Source: an uncultured Clostridia bacterium (GTDB lineage Bacteria; Bacillota; Clostridia; TANB77; CAG-508). Taken from it: a DNA stretch of 64,000 nt. Location: NCBI GenBank assembly GCA_947426305.1, contig CANEDP010000003.1:1-64000 (forward strand), given 5' to 3'. Below, one piece after another: positions 1 to 11,202 of the stretch; position 1 is the first letter of the stretch, and every line of letters starts with the position of its first letter. The notes under the pieces were generated by a model. It searched no databases. It saw only the letters and a list, made by a program, of their open reading frames with translations, and was not told where the DNA came from. The translations under genes and the position numbers were made by a program.

Positions 1-68
1 TATAATTGTAAGCTAACCTGTAAGGGCATAGTCAAGTAATTATTTTAAAAAATTGTAATTTGCAAAAT

Positions 69-248
69 TTATACAAAACTTTTCTTTAAAATTTTTTTGA
101 AAGTCAATATTATTTTTTCATTATTATCATAAAAATGATAAGTGACTAATGAATATCCCTCTTTATCCATTTTATTACATAGTTCGTCTATTGATTTTAT
201 TGCTGTTTCAATATCTTCAATTTTTTCTATTATTTTTGTAATATACAT
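69..248 (-). CDS. small hypothetical protein (59 aa, MYITKIIEKIEDIETAIKSIDELCNKMDKEGYSLVTYHFYDNNEKIILTFKKILKKSFV)
   Basis: Short ORF absent from the ORF track; strong ribosome binding site GAGGAGGT just upstream on the minus strand. Confidence 0.6.
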   Translation of the reverse strand: MYITKIIEKIEDIETAIKSIDELCNKMDKEGYSLVTYHFYDNNEKIILTFKKILKKSFV

Positions 249-342
249 TTTTTACCTCCTCGATAAATTACAATTTGTCTAAGAGTACAATATCATAAAA
301 CGGTGTAATTATCAATAACTACTCCTTCTTAATTTATAATTT

Positions 343-2412
343 TTACCTTCTTAAAGAATCTTTATTTAGTGAAAATGTTAATTCTTTTTGCAATCCAACA
401 CCATTAGTAACTAAAACTTTATAGAAACCGTAATTTTCAAATATTGTTCCATCTGTAAAATCTGTTCCAGTTCCAGTAAAACTTTCTGAATTAGCATTGT
501 ACCAATATTTTGCACTCACTACACCTGATAGTATATCCTCAAAATTTACTTTTGCAACATTTACTAAATCATATTTAAAATCAACTACTATATCATTTTG
601 CGTATACGTTCCATTAGCATTTGATGGTGTATAAATTAAATCATATCCAGGAATATTTGGTGGAGTTATAGAATAATTAGTACCTATTGTTCCATTTTTT
701 AATTCTTGTTTTAATATATTACCATAGAAATCTTTGTATCTTGCAATTACATTTCCACCTGTCCATAATACAATATATTCACCATCAACATATTTGTACC
801 AAGAATCTTTTGGTGTTAAAGTTACTTTTGAAATTTCATTGTTGGCAATTTCATTACTGTTAGTTCTTACCAACTTTCTCTTAAAGAAATAATTAGATGG
901 TGTAACAGTAAATGTTGGATAACTAGCATTTGTATTTATATAGTTATCATTTTTGGCTAAATATACTTGTCCTGATATACTACCTCCTAATATAGTACAT
1001 CCTCCATCATTTGCCTTATCTTGATAGATTGCAGAATTTGAATTTGAGTAAATACTTCCACCAGTCATAGTCAATTTTCCAGTATAACTTCCATTTGTAT
1101 AGATTCCATTTGTATTACTATAATATGATCCACCACTAACATTGATATTTCCTCCTGCATTTATTCCATTGTAGTTATTTCGATAAGTTCCAGCAGAAAC
1201 ATTAACATTACCACTAATATTACCAGTTACTATTCCATTTGTATTATCATACATGCTTATATTTTGATTGAAATTGCATGTTCCATAAAAATTGTCTATA
1301 AATACAGCATTTGTATTCCACCAAAAATTATTACATCTACCATCTTGTGTTGCAAAAGTCAAATTACCATTAGCTTGTAAATTAATTCCATAGGCACATC
1401 TTACAATTTCACAAGACCACAATACAAGATTTGCCCCACCGTTAACTAAAATTCCTGTGTTTCCAAGTCCTCCATCAACTATTGATGACTGCACAAATGT
1501 TACAGTTCCTCCTGATTGAATGTTTATAGCTGTCATTCCACTCACACCAGATGAATTAGTATCTACAACAATAGCATGAAGTCTTAACGAACCACCATTT
1601 TGAACAACTATAAAATTTCCTCCACTTCCGTATCTTAAAGCATTATCGCTACTTTCTGGTACTATTGTTACAGGATAATTTATATATATTGGAGAGGAAA
1701 AATCAATACTTTGTCTAATATGAATTACATCTGCGCAATTTGCTAAAGCATTTCTAAATTCTCCCTCATTTCCAGCATACCAATCACCTGATAAAAGCAT
1801 TATACCATCATTTGACATCATATTAACTTCTAAATTTTCTTGTGAATCAATATCCTCTTGTTCTTCTTTTGTTTCTTCCTTTGCAGCTACAATTTGTTCA
1901 GCAGCCATATTCTTTTTGATTGCTGCAACTTGTCTTACTTCTGTTGTATTTAATTTTGCTGTTTCTTCACCTTTTTTAAAATATCTAACAGTTATGTTAG
2001 GTGCAGACTTATCTAGTAAAATAATAATTTCTGTCTTGTTGCCTGATGTATCTGTTGCGATAATTTTGTAGTATCCTTCATCTGTAATTACTTTATCACC
2101 TTCAAAATTATTACTATCTAATCCATCAAATTCTGGCTTTAATGGATTATAGTAACATTCATTAGTTTTTATTTTTATATTATCATTTGTGTTTACAATT
2201 ATATCATTTGTTCTTTTCACTATATCTGTTTGAGTTTTACTAAAACTTTCTTTTTCTCCATTAGTTACTACATTAATAACAGGCGGAGTTTTATCAATAT
2301 AAACACTCATTTGTAAAGTATCTTGCATTATATATTTCGCAAAACTTTTTTGGGATATAATCATCCCAAATAGTAAACAAAATAATATTGTTATATATAT
2401 TCTCTTTTTCAA
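343..2412 (-). CDS. secreted surface protein with parallel beta-helix-like repeats and MucBP-like segment
   Basis: Signal peptide, N/G-rich repeats (GNISGNVNVSAGTYRNNYNGI...), MucBP-like YKDFYGNILKQE...YTQNDIVVDFKY; AKY motif after the signal resembles SipW-type exported proteins. Confidence 0.6.
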   Translation of the reverse strand: MKKRIYITILFCLLFGMIISQKSFAKYIMQDTLQMSVYIDKTPPVINVVTNGEKESFSKTQTDIVKRTNDIIVNTNDNIKIKTNECYYNPLKPEFDGLDSNNFEGDKVITDEGYYKIIATDTSGNKTEIIILLDKSAPNITVRYFKKGEETAKLNTTEVRQVAAIKKNMAAEQIVAAKEETKEEQEDIDSQENLEVNMMSNDGIMLLSGDWYAGNEGEFRNALANCADVIHIRQSIDFSSPIYINYPVTIVPESSDNALRYGSGGNFIVVQNGGSLRLHAIVVDTNSSGVSGMTAINIQSGGTVTFVQSSIVDGGLGNTGILVNGGANLVLWSCEIVRCAYGINLQANGNLTFATQDGRCNNFWWNTNAVFIDNFYGTCNFNQNISMYDNTNGIVTGNISGNVNVSAGTYRNNYNGINAGGNINVSGGSYYSNTNGIYTNGSYTGKLTMTGGSIYSNSNSAIYQDKANDGGCTILGGSISGQVYLAKNDNYINTNASYPTFTVTPSNYFFKRKLVRTNSNEIANNEISKVTLTPKDSWYKYVDGEYIVLWTGGNVIARYKDFYGNILKQELKNGTIGTNYSITPPNIPGYDLIYTPSNANGTYTQNDIVVDFKYDLVNVAKVNFEDILSGVVSAKYWYNANSESFTGTGTDFTDGTIFENYGFYKVLVTNGVGLQKELTFSLNKDSLRR

Positions 2413-3300
2413 CTAAATTGCCTCCTCTCCTGTTACAAGAATTTTAAACTTGTAACTTTCCAAAGTCTTTCCTTCATCTGTATCTACTTTGTCATTTTCA
2501 ACAACTGTATTTTGACTTTCTCCTGTTTCGTAGGCCCACGCCCAATCAATTATAATTTCTTCTCTGCTTTTTCTTTTAATTATTCCAGTTAGATTCTTCT
2601 CTAACTCTTGCAATGTAGAATATGTTTCATCTATTCCCCTAATCTTAAAAATCATATTACTTGTTTTATCATTAGTTATATTTTCAAATTCTACATTGTA
2701 TTTCATATCAACTGTACTTTTTTTCGTAGTAATTATTATTGAAAAACTACCACTTACACCCGGACAAATTTTATTTTTCACAAGACTTTTGGCATTAATT
2801 GTATTTGCTAAGCTAATATTCTCTGAACTTATATTTTCAAATGACACATCAAAATCATATTGCTTTTCAGCTTTTGGGTTATTTTCTTGTTCATTATCTA
2901 TATTTAATTCCAGTATTGATAAATCTATATAATCATACAATTTAGCCAATGGTGAATCTTCTATATTGATAGGTCTGCATAATGCTAAACCTATTACAAA
3001 ACCTAAAATAAAAAGCAATAATAGTAAAAACAAGTAAGAACTTTCAATTCTTACTTGCAACCAATATATTTCTCCATAATTATTTATAAATTCAATTTCA
3101 TAATCTTTTTCTTTCTTTAATTTATATTCATTTTCAATTTCTATTTTCTCAATGATTTCGTCATCATCATCTCGTTCAATTAAATATGCCTTACCTTCAA
3201 ATTTAATTTCTACTTCCCTATTATACTTGTTTATCTTATCATCAAGTTTTGGAATATCATCATTAAAATAAATTCCATAATACTTATCTTTATTTTTCAT
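2413..3300 (-). CDS. membrane-anchored TasA/camelysin-like protein
   Basis: Central TM segment; C-terminal half (PGVSGSFSIIITTK...WAWAYETGESQNTVVENDKVDTDEG) parallels the 4275-4868 protein. Confidence 0.55.
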   Translation of the reverse strand: MKNKDKYYGIYFNDDIPKLDDKINKYNREVEIKFEGKAYLIERDDDDEIIEKIEIENEYKLKKEKDYEIEFINNYGEIYWLQVRIESSYLFLLLLLFILGFVIGLALCRPINIEDSPLAKLYDYIDLSILELNIDNEQENNPKAEKQYDFDVSFENISSENISLANTINAKSLVKNKICPGVSGSFSIIITTKKSTVDMKYNVEFENITNDKTSNMIFKIRGIDETYSTLQELEKNLTGIIKRKSREEIIIDWAWAYETGESQNTVVENDKVDTDEGKTLESYKFKILVTGEEAI

Positions 3301-3317
3301 ATTTAAAATCCCCTTTT

Positions 3318-3821
3318 TTATTTTGTAGCTTGTACTGCTTCAACTCTGACTTGTACATTGCCATCTATATCTTCCACAATAGCTGGATTATTATGATATT
3401 TTATTTTTAACTGATAATCATCTGATTGTCTATTTAAACTTGATGAAGAAATTAAATCTGTTTTATTATTATTTAAGTTAATTGGTTGTCCATTTTTAGT
3501 CAAAATAAATTCTAAATCAGCTTTTGAATTATTAACTATCTCAATATAATAGTTCATATCTACTTCACTAACATCTAATCCATTATAATTCTTTACAGAA
3601 AAATTATATATTGTATCTTCTATTCCATCTATTTTTATATCACTTGCACCTTCTACATTTAGAATAGGTTTAGCAATCTCTGTAGAACTACTTGCATTTA
3701 TATCTTTCTTATATTTTGAGAAAGTTTTGCCTCCTAAAAACAACCAACTTAATAATAAGATTATAATAATTAATATCACTATTAATATAATTTTTAATAT
3801 TTTTTTCTTTGTTATATCCAT
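3318..3821 (-). CDS. membrane-anchored SipW-associated-type surface protein
   Basis: N-terminal TM followed by FSKYKKDINASSSTEIAKPILNVEG, typical of TasA-like precursors. Confidence 0.5.
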   Translation of the reverse strand: MDITKKKILKIILIVILIIIILLLSWLFLGGKTFSKYKKDINASSSTEIAKPILNVEGASDIKIDGIEDTIYNFSVKNYNGLDVSEVDMNYYIEIVNNSKADLEFILTKNGQPINLNNNKTDLISSSSLNRQSDDYQLKIKYHNNPAIVEDIDGNVQVRVEAVQATK

Positions 3822-3834
3822 TTTGATTCTCCTT

Positions 3835-4275
3835 TTACAATAAAATTAAAATTAAAAAAACTACTATAATTGTTATATACCAATATTTATATAACCATTT
3901 TAGTAGTTTAAATTTATATATTACTTTACCTTCGATATTATCTTTTGAAACACTTTTACTATCAATTGTATTATTATTATCGCCCTTTGTAGTAAAACTA
4001 TTTCCATTCCTTTCTTCAATGATTCTATGTGTTACAAGATACTCATTGTCAACATTATAAGTAATAATGTCGTTTACCTTATATTCGTTACACTCTTTAA
4101 TTAGTATTATATCTCCAATTTTAAGCTCATTCTCCATACTTCCTGAACTAACTTGAAGGACACTAACTCCACATATTTTAGTTAATAATCCATCATTCGT
4201 TGTCTTATAAAATACTACAGTACTCAATATGATAGAAAAAATTAACATTAGTAGAATTTTTATAATTTTTCTCAT
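3835..4275 (-). CDS. signal peptidase I, SipW type
   Basis: VSGSMENELKIGDIILI and YLVTHRIIE...FTTKGDNNNTID motifs, two terminal TM segments. Confidence 0.85.
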   Translation of the reverse strand: MRKIIKILLMLIFSIILSTVVFYKTTNDGLLTKICGVSVLQVSSGSMENELKIGDIILIKECNEYKVNDIITYNVDNEYLVTHRIIEERNGNSFTTKGDNNNTIDSKSVSKDNIEGKVIYKFKLLKWLYKYWYITIIVVFLILILL

Positions 4276-4868
4276 TAGTTATTTTGAGATGGAATAACTT
4301 GTGTTCCTGTTACAATTATATCGAAAGAATAATCTAATGCTTCTAAACCTTCATCCGTATCAACTTTATCATTTTCCTCTAATGTATTATCATTATTTTC
4401 TGTTTCATAAGCCCACTCCCAATCTACAGTTAAAGTTCTAGTTTTATTAGTATCGTCTGCATCTATAATATCAGTAAAGAATTCTTCATAATCTTCAATT
4501 TCATCTAAAACTCTATCTTTATATTTGAATTTTAGATTTGAAGGTTTATTTGTTTCATTCTCAAAATCAACTTCGTACTTTACTCCTACTTCTGCATCAG
4601 AAGCATCAATTACTAGATCAAATGAACCTCTAGTTCCAGGTGCAATCCTACCATTTATCAAAGTATCTTGATCGTATGTATCAGCTAATTTAATTGTTTC
4701 CATTTGTTCTGTAGAATCATTAACAACAAAGTTCCACTTTGCTATTTCTGTTTCTCCATTACCCATTATTTTGTTTGTGTATTTAGAATGTGTAATTCCT
4801 AAAAAAGCACTTGCTCCAATTATTGCAAGTGCTACTCCTACTATAGCTTTTTTTGTTATATTTTTCAT
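4275..4868 (-). CDS. TasA/camelysin-family SipW-dependent surface protein
   Basis: N-terminal signal ...GITHSKYTNKIMGNGETEIAKWNF; adjacent to SipW-type peptidase. Confidence 0.75.
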   Translation of the reverse strand: MKNITKKAIVGVALAIIGASAFLGITHSKYTNKIMGNGETEIAKWNFVVNDSTEQMETIKLADTYDQDTLINGRIAPGTRGSFDLVIDASDAEVGVKYEVDFENETNKPSNLKFKYKDRVLDEIEDYEEFFTDIIDADDTNKTRTLTVDWEWAYETENNDNTLEENDKVDTDEGLEALDYSFDIIVTGTQVIPSQNN

Positions 4869-4973
4869 ATATTTTCTCTCCTTTATTATTTATCTTTTTA
4901 TTTTTACTTATCTTTTGTTAATAGTTTTTTATTATACAATCATAGGCAATTCCTCCTTCCTTTTTATTGATAA

Positions 4974-6029
4974 TCAATATTCATAACTATTTTCATCTAA
5001 TGTGTTCATTTCTTTAAATTTTATATCTAAATTTCCTTCAATATTATTTTTCATTTTTTCAAACATAACAGTATCTTTTTCAATAGCAATACTATTTCTA
5101 TTTTTGTTATAACAAGCTATTACAAAATTACCACTTCCAGCATACTGGTCTAGTAAAGTTTCATAAGGTTTTGAAATATATTCAATAATTTCTTCTATTA
5201 GTTCTACTGGCTTTTCAGCTTCCATTATTTTATCTTTACTATTTTTAGGTTGATAATCAAATTCTGTAGGTAACATTCCATTAGTTCCCTTCATATAATA
5301 AACATCTAAATTATTTTCTTGTAATATATCTCTAACCTCATAAGATGATTTTCCCTTCACATCCAAATCATTTTCTTTTGCTATTGCTAAATTTTTCTTT
5401 GCATCTAGTTTAAGATTTCTAGGTTCTCCATTACTAAAAATCATAACATCTTCAACATTTTTACTTTTTCTCCCAGTATTTGAAACAAAATTTCCTTTTT
5501 TCCATGCAACTTTAGCAAAGTATTTCAATCCATTATCTTGTGCCATCTTCTTTATTTCATAAAGATATTCAAAATTTACTGCTGATTCTTCTGGTAAGAA
5601 CTCAACAAGAAATGCTCCTTCCTTTAATACTCTTTGCTTTTCTTTAAAATCATTACTTTCATATCTAAAAAGTTCAAATGTAGCAAATTTTCTATTTCCA
5701 CCAGTTAATGCTTTTTGCAAATCATAAGGATGATCTGTAATTATTCCATCAATTGATTTATCTTTTATCATTGATAAATCTCTACCATCTCCGTTTACAA
5801 GTAAACAAGTATTTTCTTTTCCTTCAATTTGGCTTGTTACTTTGTAAACACCACGAGATATTTTCGTAAATATTCCTTTTTCAACCCCTTCATAGATTCT
5901 AGCTCTAATAGATTCATCATTTACTTGCATATTTTTAACATTTTTTACTAAATTTGTTGCATCTTGAATTGAGAATTGTTCATCATCTATAAAATATTGA
6001 AATAAATTCATTTGAATTGTATTATCCAT
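4974..6029 (-). CDS. DNA methyltransferase (N6-adenine/N4-cytosine type), ICE-associated
   Basis: IITDHPYD catalytic-like motif, LLDQYAGSGNFVIACYNKNRNSIAIE (FxGxG-like) motif. Confidence 0.7.
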   Translation of the reverse strand: MDNTIQMNLFQYFIDDEQFSIQDATNLVKNVKNMQVNDESIRARIYEGVEKGIFTKISRGVYKVTSQIEGKENTCLLVNGDGRDLSMIKDKSIDGIITDHPYDLQKALTGGNRKFATFELFRYESNDFKEKQRVLKEGAFLVEFLPEESAVNFEYLYEIKKMAQDNGLKYFAKVAWKKGNFVSNTGRKSKNVEDVMIFSNGEPRNLKLDAKKNLAIAKENDLDVKGKSSYEVRDILQENNLDVYYMKGTNGMLPTEFDYQPKNSKDKIMEAEKPVELIEEIIEYISKPYETLLDQYAGSGNFVIACYNKNRNSIAIEKDTVMFEKMKNNIEGNLDIKFKEMNTLDENSYEY

Positions 6030-6043
6030 ATTGCATTTCTCCT

Positions 6044-6655
6044 TTACATTTCAAATTCCTCATTGGAAAAATCTTCATATTTTTTAGGAGGAGGCTCAAT
6101 AGATACTATATGTAATTTTTTTGAAACAGCTTGAACAATATATTTCTTTTCGCCATTAGTTAATGGTAAATCCGAAAATACTTCCCACTTACTATTTGGT
6201 TCTTGCATATCAAGTGATTTTTTTTCCACAGTTATAAGTTCTCTATTGCCTTTGTAATCAATAGATACATCATAAACTGTTGTATCATTATATCTACCAA
6301 CATATTCTGTAGATATTACTTTTAGTTGTGAATCTACTACTTTATCTAAATGCTTTTTCAAATCCTTTAGTGCTATGTGTATTATTTCTCCATTTTCTAT
6401 TTTTCTATAAATTAATTTAGAATTAGTATGTACAAAATCTCTGAATAAATAATTACCATATCCCTTTTGAATAAATTTATTAACAATTTCCTTTGCTTCA
6501 TCATCATAATTGATAGCATTATATACATCTTTTGTAGTTAAATATTGTTCCGACAAAACTGTAATTAAATCGCTAGTAGCAACTGTACTATGTGCAAAAG
6601 CTCTTTTTTCTGTTGGAAAATACCAATCTACACCCAATCCTTTTTTATATGCCAC
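6044..6655 (-). CDS. ICE-associated hypothetical protein
   Basis: 203 aa intact ORF between MTase and hydrolase in the conjugation operon. Confidence 0.55.
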   Translation of the reverse strand: MAYKKGLGVDWYFPTEKRAFAHSTVATSDLITVLSEQYLTTKDVYNAINYDDEAKEIVNKFIQKGYGNYLFRDFVHTNSKLIYRKIENGEIIHIALKDLKKHLDKVVDSQLKVISTEYVGRYNDTTVYDVSIDYKGNRELITVEKKSLDMQEPNSKWEVFSDLPLTNGEKKYIVQAVSKKLHIVSIEPPPKKYEDFSNEEFEM

Positions 6656-6672
6656 ATATCATCACCTGCCTT

Positions 6673-8511
6673 TTATCTTAATCTACCAAAACCATAAAAA
6701 TTGCTTCCATTCCACCAGCCATCTTGATATTTTCTTATTCTTACTCCACTAGGATTTCCACCAGTATCAATAATCCATTCTGTAACTTCACCATTTATTG
6801 ATAATTCTCCCATATAAATTCCAACATGAGATATACCACCAGGATTTCCAGTATCATACGTATCTTTTAAAAATATTAAATCACCAACTTGTCTATCATT
6901 TACATTAATAGGAACGCAATAATCATTATAAATTCCACTTGCTGTTGTATTAGGAATGACTTTAATTCCTGTATGTGCTAAACAATGAATAACCCATGAT
7001 GAACAATCATAATATTCCATACAATTATCATAAGATAAATTACTGTGATCCATAAAATATCTTTTTCCTGCATTTCTTAAAAATTCATCATAAATTGCCT
7101 GTAACTGTTCATCTCCTATATTCACGCTAGTATAGGCATAAGTAGCTTTAAAATTATCACTAAATAATTCAAAAAATGAATTAGAACTATATAATAATTT
7201 TATTTGATTTATTTCGCTCTCTGTTAATTTAGTTTGATTAGAATCATACGTTAACTTTTTCTTCATTTTATAGCGATTTATAATACTATAATTATTGTTA
7301 CACCAAATTATATAGTCCTCTAATGTTGGGTTACTTACCACTTTTTTAGTTTCAGTAACTATCTGCTTTTCTATTGTTGTATTTCCTTTTTTATCAGTAA
7401 CTTCAACTTCTTTTTCGTATGTATAAGTAACATCTGTTACTTTTTCAAAAAGTTCTGCATTTTTAAATGAATTCAATAGTTCTTGCTCTGCATTATCATA
7501 AACTAACTTTCCATTTAACACTTGTATTATAGAAAGTGGTACTTTCCAATTTATCATTCCTCTACCTTCGATTGCACCATCTACAATATTTCCTTGATTA
7601 TAGAAATCTACAGTAATATTGTCATATTCATTTTGAGTATTTATCATATATTGTTCATACTTATTCCTAGTATCTTCACTCATACCAATACCAAAAAAAC
7701 TACAAAAAGCCACAATAATAACAATAATAATTATAATTGGTGTCATAGTTGGTAACATTGATAAAATAATTTTTGCCATTTCATTAACCAATCTACTAAC
7801 TAATTTCATAGCATTAACTGTTATATTTTTAGTGCTTTGAACCACTTTCTTTCCAATCTTTTTACTGTTACTTTTTATAATGTTGGTAGCCTTATTTGTT
7901 GTTTTTCTCGTAATTTTTTTTAATGGTTTAGTCATTACTCTACTAGCATCATTTTCAAAAGTTTTTATACTACCTTCGTTTGAAGCAGTATTTATTGATT
8001 TTCCTATCTTTATAAATTTATTTGTAACATTATTTATAAATTTTGTACCTCTTATTGCTGTTGTAATTCTTTTCGGAAGCTTACTAGATTTACTATTGGT
8101 AGTAATACTTTGACATTCTATATTTTCTATAATTTCTTCATTATTTTCACTAAATTCTATTTCTGTGTCAGTTTGTTCTAATTTAGTTTTTATTCTATTA
8201 TTATTTTTTAATACATTTACATCAGCTTTATTGTTAGTTTGAAGTTCATTATAGTCATCTACTTTAGTTTCAATTTTACTCGAAATTTGTTTTTTTTCAT
8301 CTTTTAATTCTTCTGTAGTATCATCAATATTGGTTTCTAGCCTACTTGAAATATTTTCTACTGTTGTCATTTTCTTCAATTGTTCTGCATACCACTTATT
8401 TATTTGATTTGCACTATCAAGAATAATATTTGTACTTTTATTACCTAACTCACTATATTTACTTAAAGAGTTAGCAACATCTTTATTTGAATAATTATTT
8501 TTATTTGTCAT
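6673..8511 (-). CDS. conjugation cell-wall hydrolase, NlpC/P60 domain
   Basis: C-terminal DCSSWVIHCL...VGDLIFL...GISHVGIYMG; one TM; long charged N-terminus. Confidence 0.8.
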   Translation of the reverse strand: MTNKNNYSNKDVANSLSKYSELGNKSTNIILDSANQINKWYAEQLKKMTTVENISSRLETNIDDTTEELKDEKKQISSKIETKVDDYNELQTNNKADVNVLKNNNRIKTKLEQTDTEIEFSENNEEIIENIECQSITTNSKSSKLPKRITTAIRGTKFINNVTNKFIKIGKSINTASNEGSIKTFENDASRVMTKPLKKITRKTTNKATNIIKSNSKKIGKKVVQSTKNITVNAMKLVSRLVNEMAKIILSMLPTMTPIIIIIVIIVAFCSFFGIGMSEDTRNKYEQYMINTQNEYDNITVDFYNQGNIVDGAIEGRGMINWKVPLSIIQVLNGKLVYDNAEQELLNSFKNAELFEKVTDVTYTYEKEVEVTDKKGNTTIEKQIVTETKKVVSNPTLEDYIIWCNNNYSIINRYKMKKKLTYDSNQTKLTESEINQIKLLYSSNSFFELFSDNFKATYAYTSVNIGDEQLQAIYDEFLRNAGKRYFMDHSNLSYDNCMEYYDCSSWVIHCLAHTGIKVIPNTTASGIYNDYCVPINVNDRQVGDLIFLKDTYDTGNPGGISHVGIYMGELSINGEVTEWIIDTGGNPSGVRIRKYQDGWWNGSNFYGFGRLR

Positions 8512-8514
8512 AGG

Positions 8515-10940
8515 CTAACTCCTATTTAACTGCATATTAGATGTTTGATTAATTTGATATATATAAAATTCTTTAGATATTTGATTTCTAAAAACAACTT
8601 TGTCCTCTCCATAAACAATAATTCCTTGTCCGAGAGGGAGAGTCTGTTACATATCTTGACTCTTCATCACTAATATCAAAGATGTTACAAATAGGTGGTA
8701 AATCTAAAGGTTTCTGTTTTAAAATCATAGCAAATTCAGAATTTGACAATATTTTACAGCCATCCTCATTTTTTATTACATCTGCAATATTCTGTGTAAT
8801 AACTGTAGGAATTGCATTTTCTTTTCTTCCAGTTTTATAGATTTTAGCAATATATTCACTAGAAAATTTATTTGCAAGTAATATATGAAACTCATCAATA
8901 AATATCCAAGTATGTTTTCCAAGATTTTTATTTCTATGAAGTCTATTCATAATATGTTCCAATACTACTAAATACCCAGTTGTTTGGATGCTTGCTGGTA
9001 GTTCTGATATATCAAAAGATATAAAACGATTTTTGATTTCTATATTGGTTTTCTTTGCAAATATATCCATTCCTCCTACTACATATCTTTCAATAACTAA
9101 TGCAAGGTTTTGTGCTTCATCTTCTGGTTGCTTTAATAACTCATCATAAAATTTCTTAAAATCTGGCTCGTATTCTTTAGCAAAATTATGTAATTGATAT
9201 TCTTCATAAATGTTATTAGTACATCTGTCTACAAGTGTTTTTTGTTCTTCTGATAATCTTGAAAAGATGGATTCAATAAAAGCAAGTACAAACTCTGATT
9301 TATTTTTTATAGTTTCTTTGTCATCCTTTTCATATTGCAAAGAACTATCAAATGGATTTATATAAGTGTTCGTATTTGTACTTATACTTAATACTTGCCC
9401 ATCAAAAGCATTAATTAAAGAATAATATTCTCCGTTGAGGGTCTATTACACATACCTCATCTTGGGGGTATCTTAATAAAACTTGCTCAATTAGAAGTTT
9501 GATAGAAAATGATTTTCCTGCTCCCGAAGTAGCAAGAACACATCCATTTCCATTTAATAACCTCTTTCTATCACAAAATACAGGATTTTTGGATACAAGA
9601 TTCATTCCATAAAAAATAGAATTTTCGTGCATTAAATCTTTAGTATTAAAAGGCACATTAGTAGCAGTAGATTCAGAAGTTAATGACCTTTGTATTTGTA
9701 ATGTATTCCACCCTAAAGCAATGCAATTTTGCACTCCTTCTAATTGTTGCCAATCTAAATTATAGATTGAAATTAAGTGTTCATTTCCAATACCTTTAAT
9801 TGTTTTCGTTACTTTTTCCAATTCTTCTAAAGTATTTGCTTGAATACAAATAAGCATATTATTAGTAAATAATTTTTGCTTTTTCTTTTGCAAAGCATCT
9901 CTTAGTGCTTGTGCATCTCTAATAGAATCCTCTAACTTTTCATCTTTTACTGCCTCATAACTGTAGTTATTTTTATTAGCTTTTTTAATTTTTTCTAATC
10001 GTTCTGTTTTCATTCCACTAATCTTCTTGTTTACCTTCTGTATAACTTTTGCTGGGTCTGTTGGAGTAATATTAAGTGTAGTTATGATATTAGCATTTTC
10101 TATTGTTGTTATTCTATTATAAAATCTCGGAGTAATTGATTTAGGCAGTTTACTAACATATAGAACTCTAATAAATTTTTTATCTCCAATATTTATATAA
10201 TTTTTTTCTCTTAAATAAACATCCTCTTTAGGTGCTAAAGTTTCATAAATATTCAATTTATTATCTTTTGCATATTGAATAATATTGGTTATTCCATCAT
10301 CTTCAATTAAATTAGTATGAAATATATTATATAAAGATGTTAGTCTTTCATTAATATTAACCCTTCTAATTTTAGATTTTAATTCCTTGAATTTTTCCTC
10401 TGTTCGTAACTGATATTGAAAAAATATATCTTGTGCTTCTTTTAAACTCTCTGCCTTTGTAGTGATTACTATTTGTCTGGTTTCACACAATATTTCTTCT
10501 TTATTGCCTAAACAAGTTTCAATTAAAGTATTAAATTCTTTTGCAATTTTATTTTCATTTTCACTTAAATTTTCTGTATCATAGATATAATCCTTTTTAT
10601 AATCCTGTGTTTTTACTGGGCGACCAGCACAAACAACTTGAATATGATCTCTGTAGTTAAAAGAGTGAAGATACTCAACCCATTTTAAAAAAATGTTTTC
10701 TTGTTCAGTATAATTCGCTTTTGAAAAAGATATATCCTGATACTCAAAGCAAACAGAATAATGTTCCTCATCTAATTGCATAATTGAATTACTTTCATTA
10801 AAATCTTTAAAAAATATTTGCATCATTTGAGGTGTTGTTTTTGGCTTTGATATTCTATTTGCCTTATATTTTTTTATCATTTTACTAATTCGACTTTCTT
10901 TTTTCGTTTTAATCTTTTTTTCTTTTTTTATTTTAGGCAC
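8515..10940 (-). CDS. VirB4/TraE-family conjugation ATPase (joined across two CGG +1 frameshift sites)
   Basis: Track ORFs 9411..10940 and 8588..9340 plus C-terminal extension. Walker A GCVLATSGAGKS. Joins: VIDPQ-(C)GGA-EYYSLINAFDGQV and VTDSPS-(C)GGA-QGIIVYGEDKVVFRNQISKEFYIYQINQTSNMQLNRS*. Confidence 0.9.
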
Positions 10941-11195
10941 TTACTCCTCCTCCTTATTTAGATTTAGAAGGTCAGGAATGTAATACCATCTTCCTTCTAC
11001 TAATTGTTTGAACATACTTGTGTATGTTAATTGTCCTATAGTTGGTTGATTCTTTAGCTTTCTTTTATAAATTGTATATAAATAAACTCGTGTATCAAAA
11101 AGTGGATGCTTGTTATAAACAACTCGCATCCACTTTGCATTATAGTTATTAAGATAATAATTTAAAAATGATTTCTCCCAATCAGTTAATTTCAT
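10941..11195 (-). CDS. small ICE hypothetical protein
   Basis: 84 aa ORF between PrgI-like and VirB4 genes. Confidence 0.5.
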   Translation of the reverse strand: MKLTDWEKSFLNYYLNNYNAKWMRVVYNKHPLFDTRVYLYTIYKRKLKNQPTIGQLTYTSMFKQLVEGRWYYIPDLLNLNKEEE

Positions 11196-11202
11196 ATAAA
11201 CA

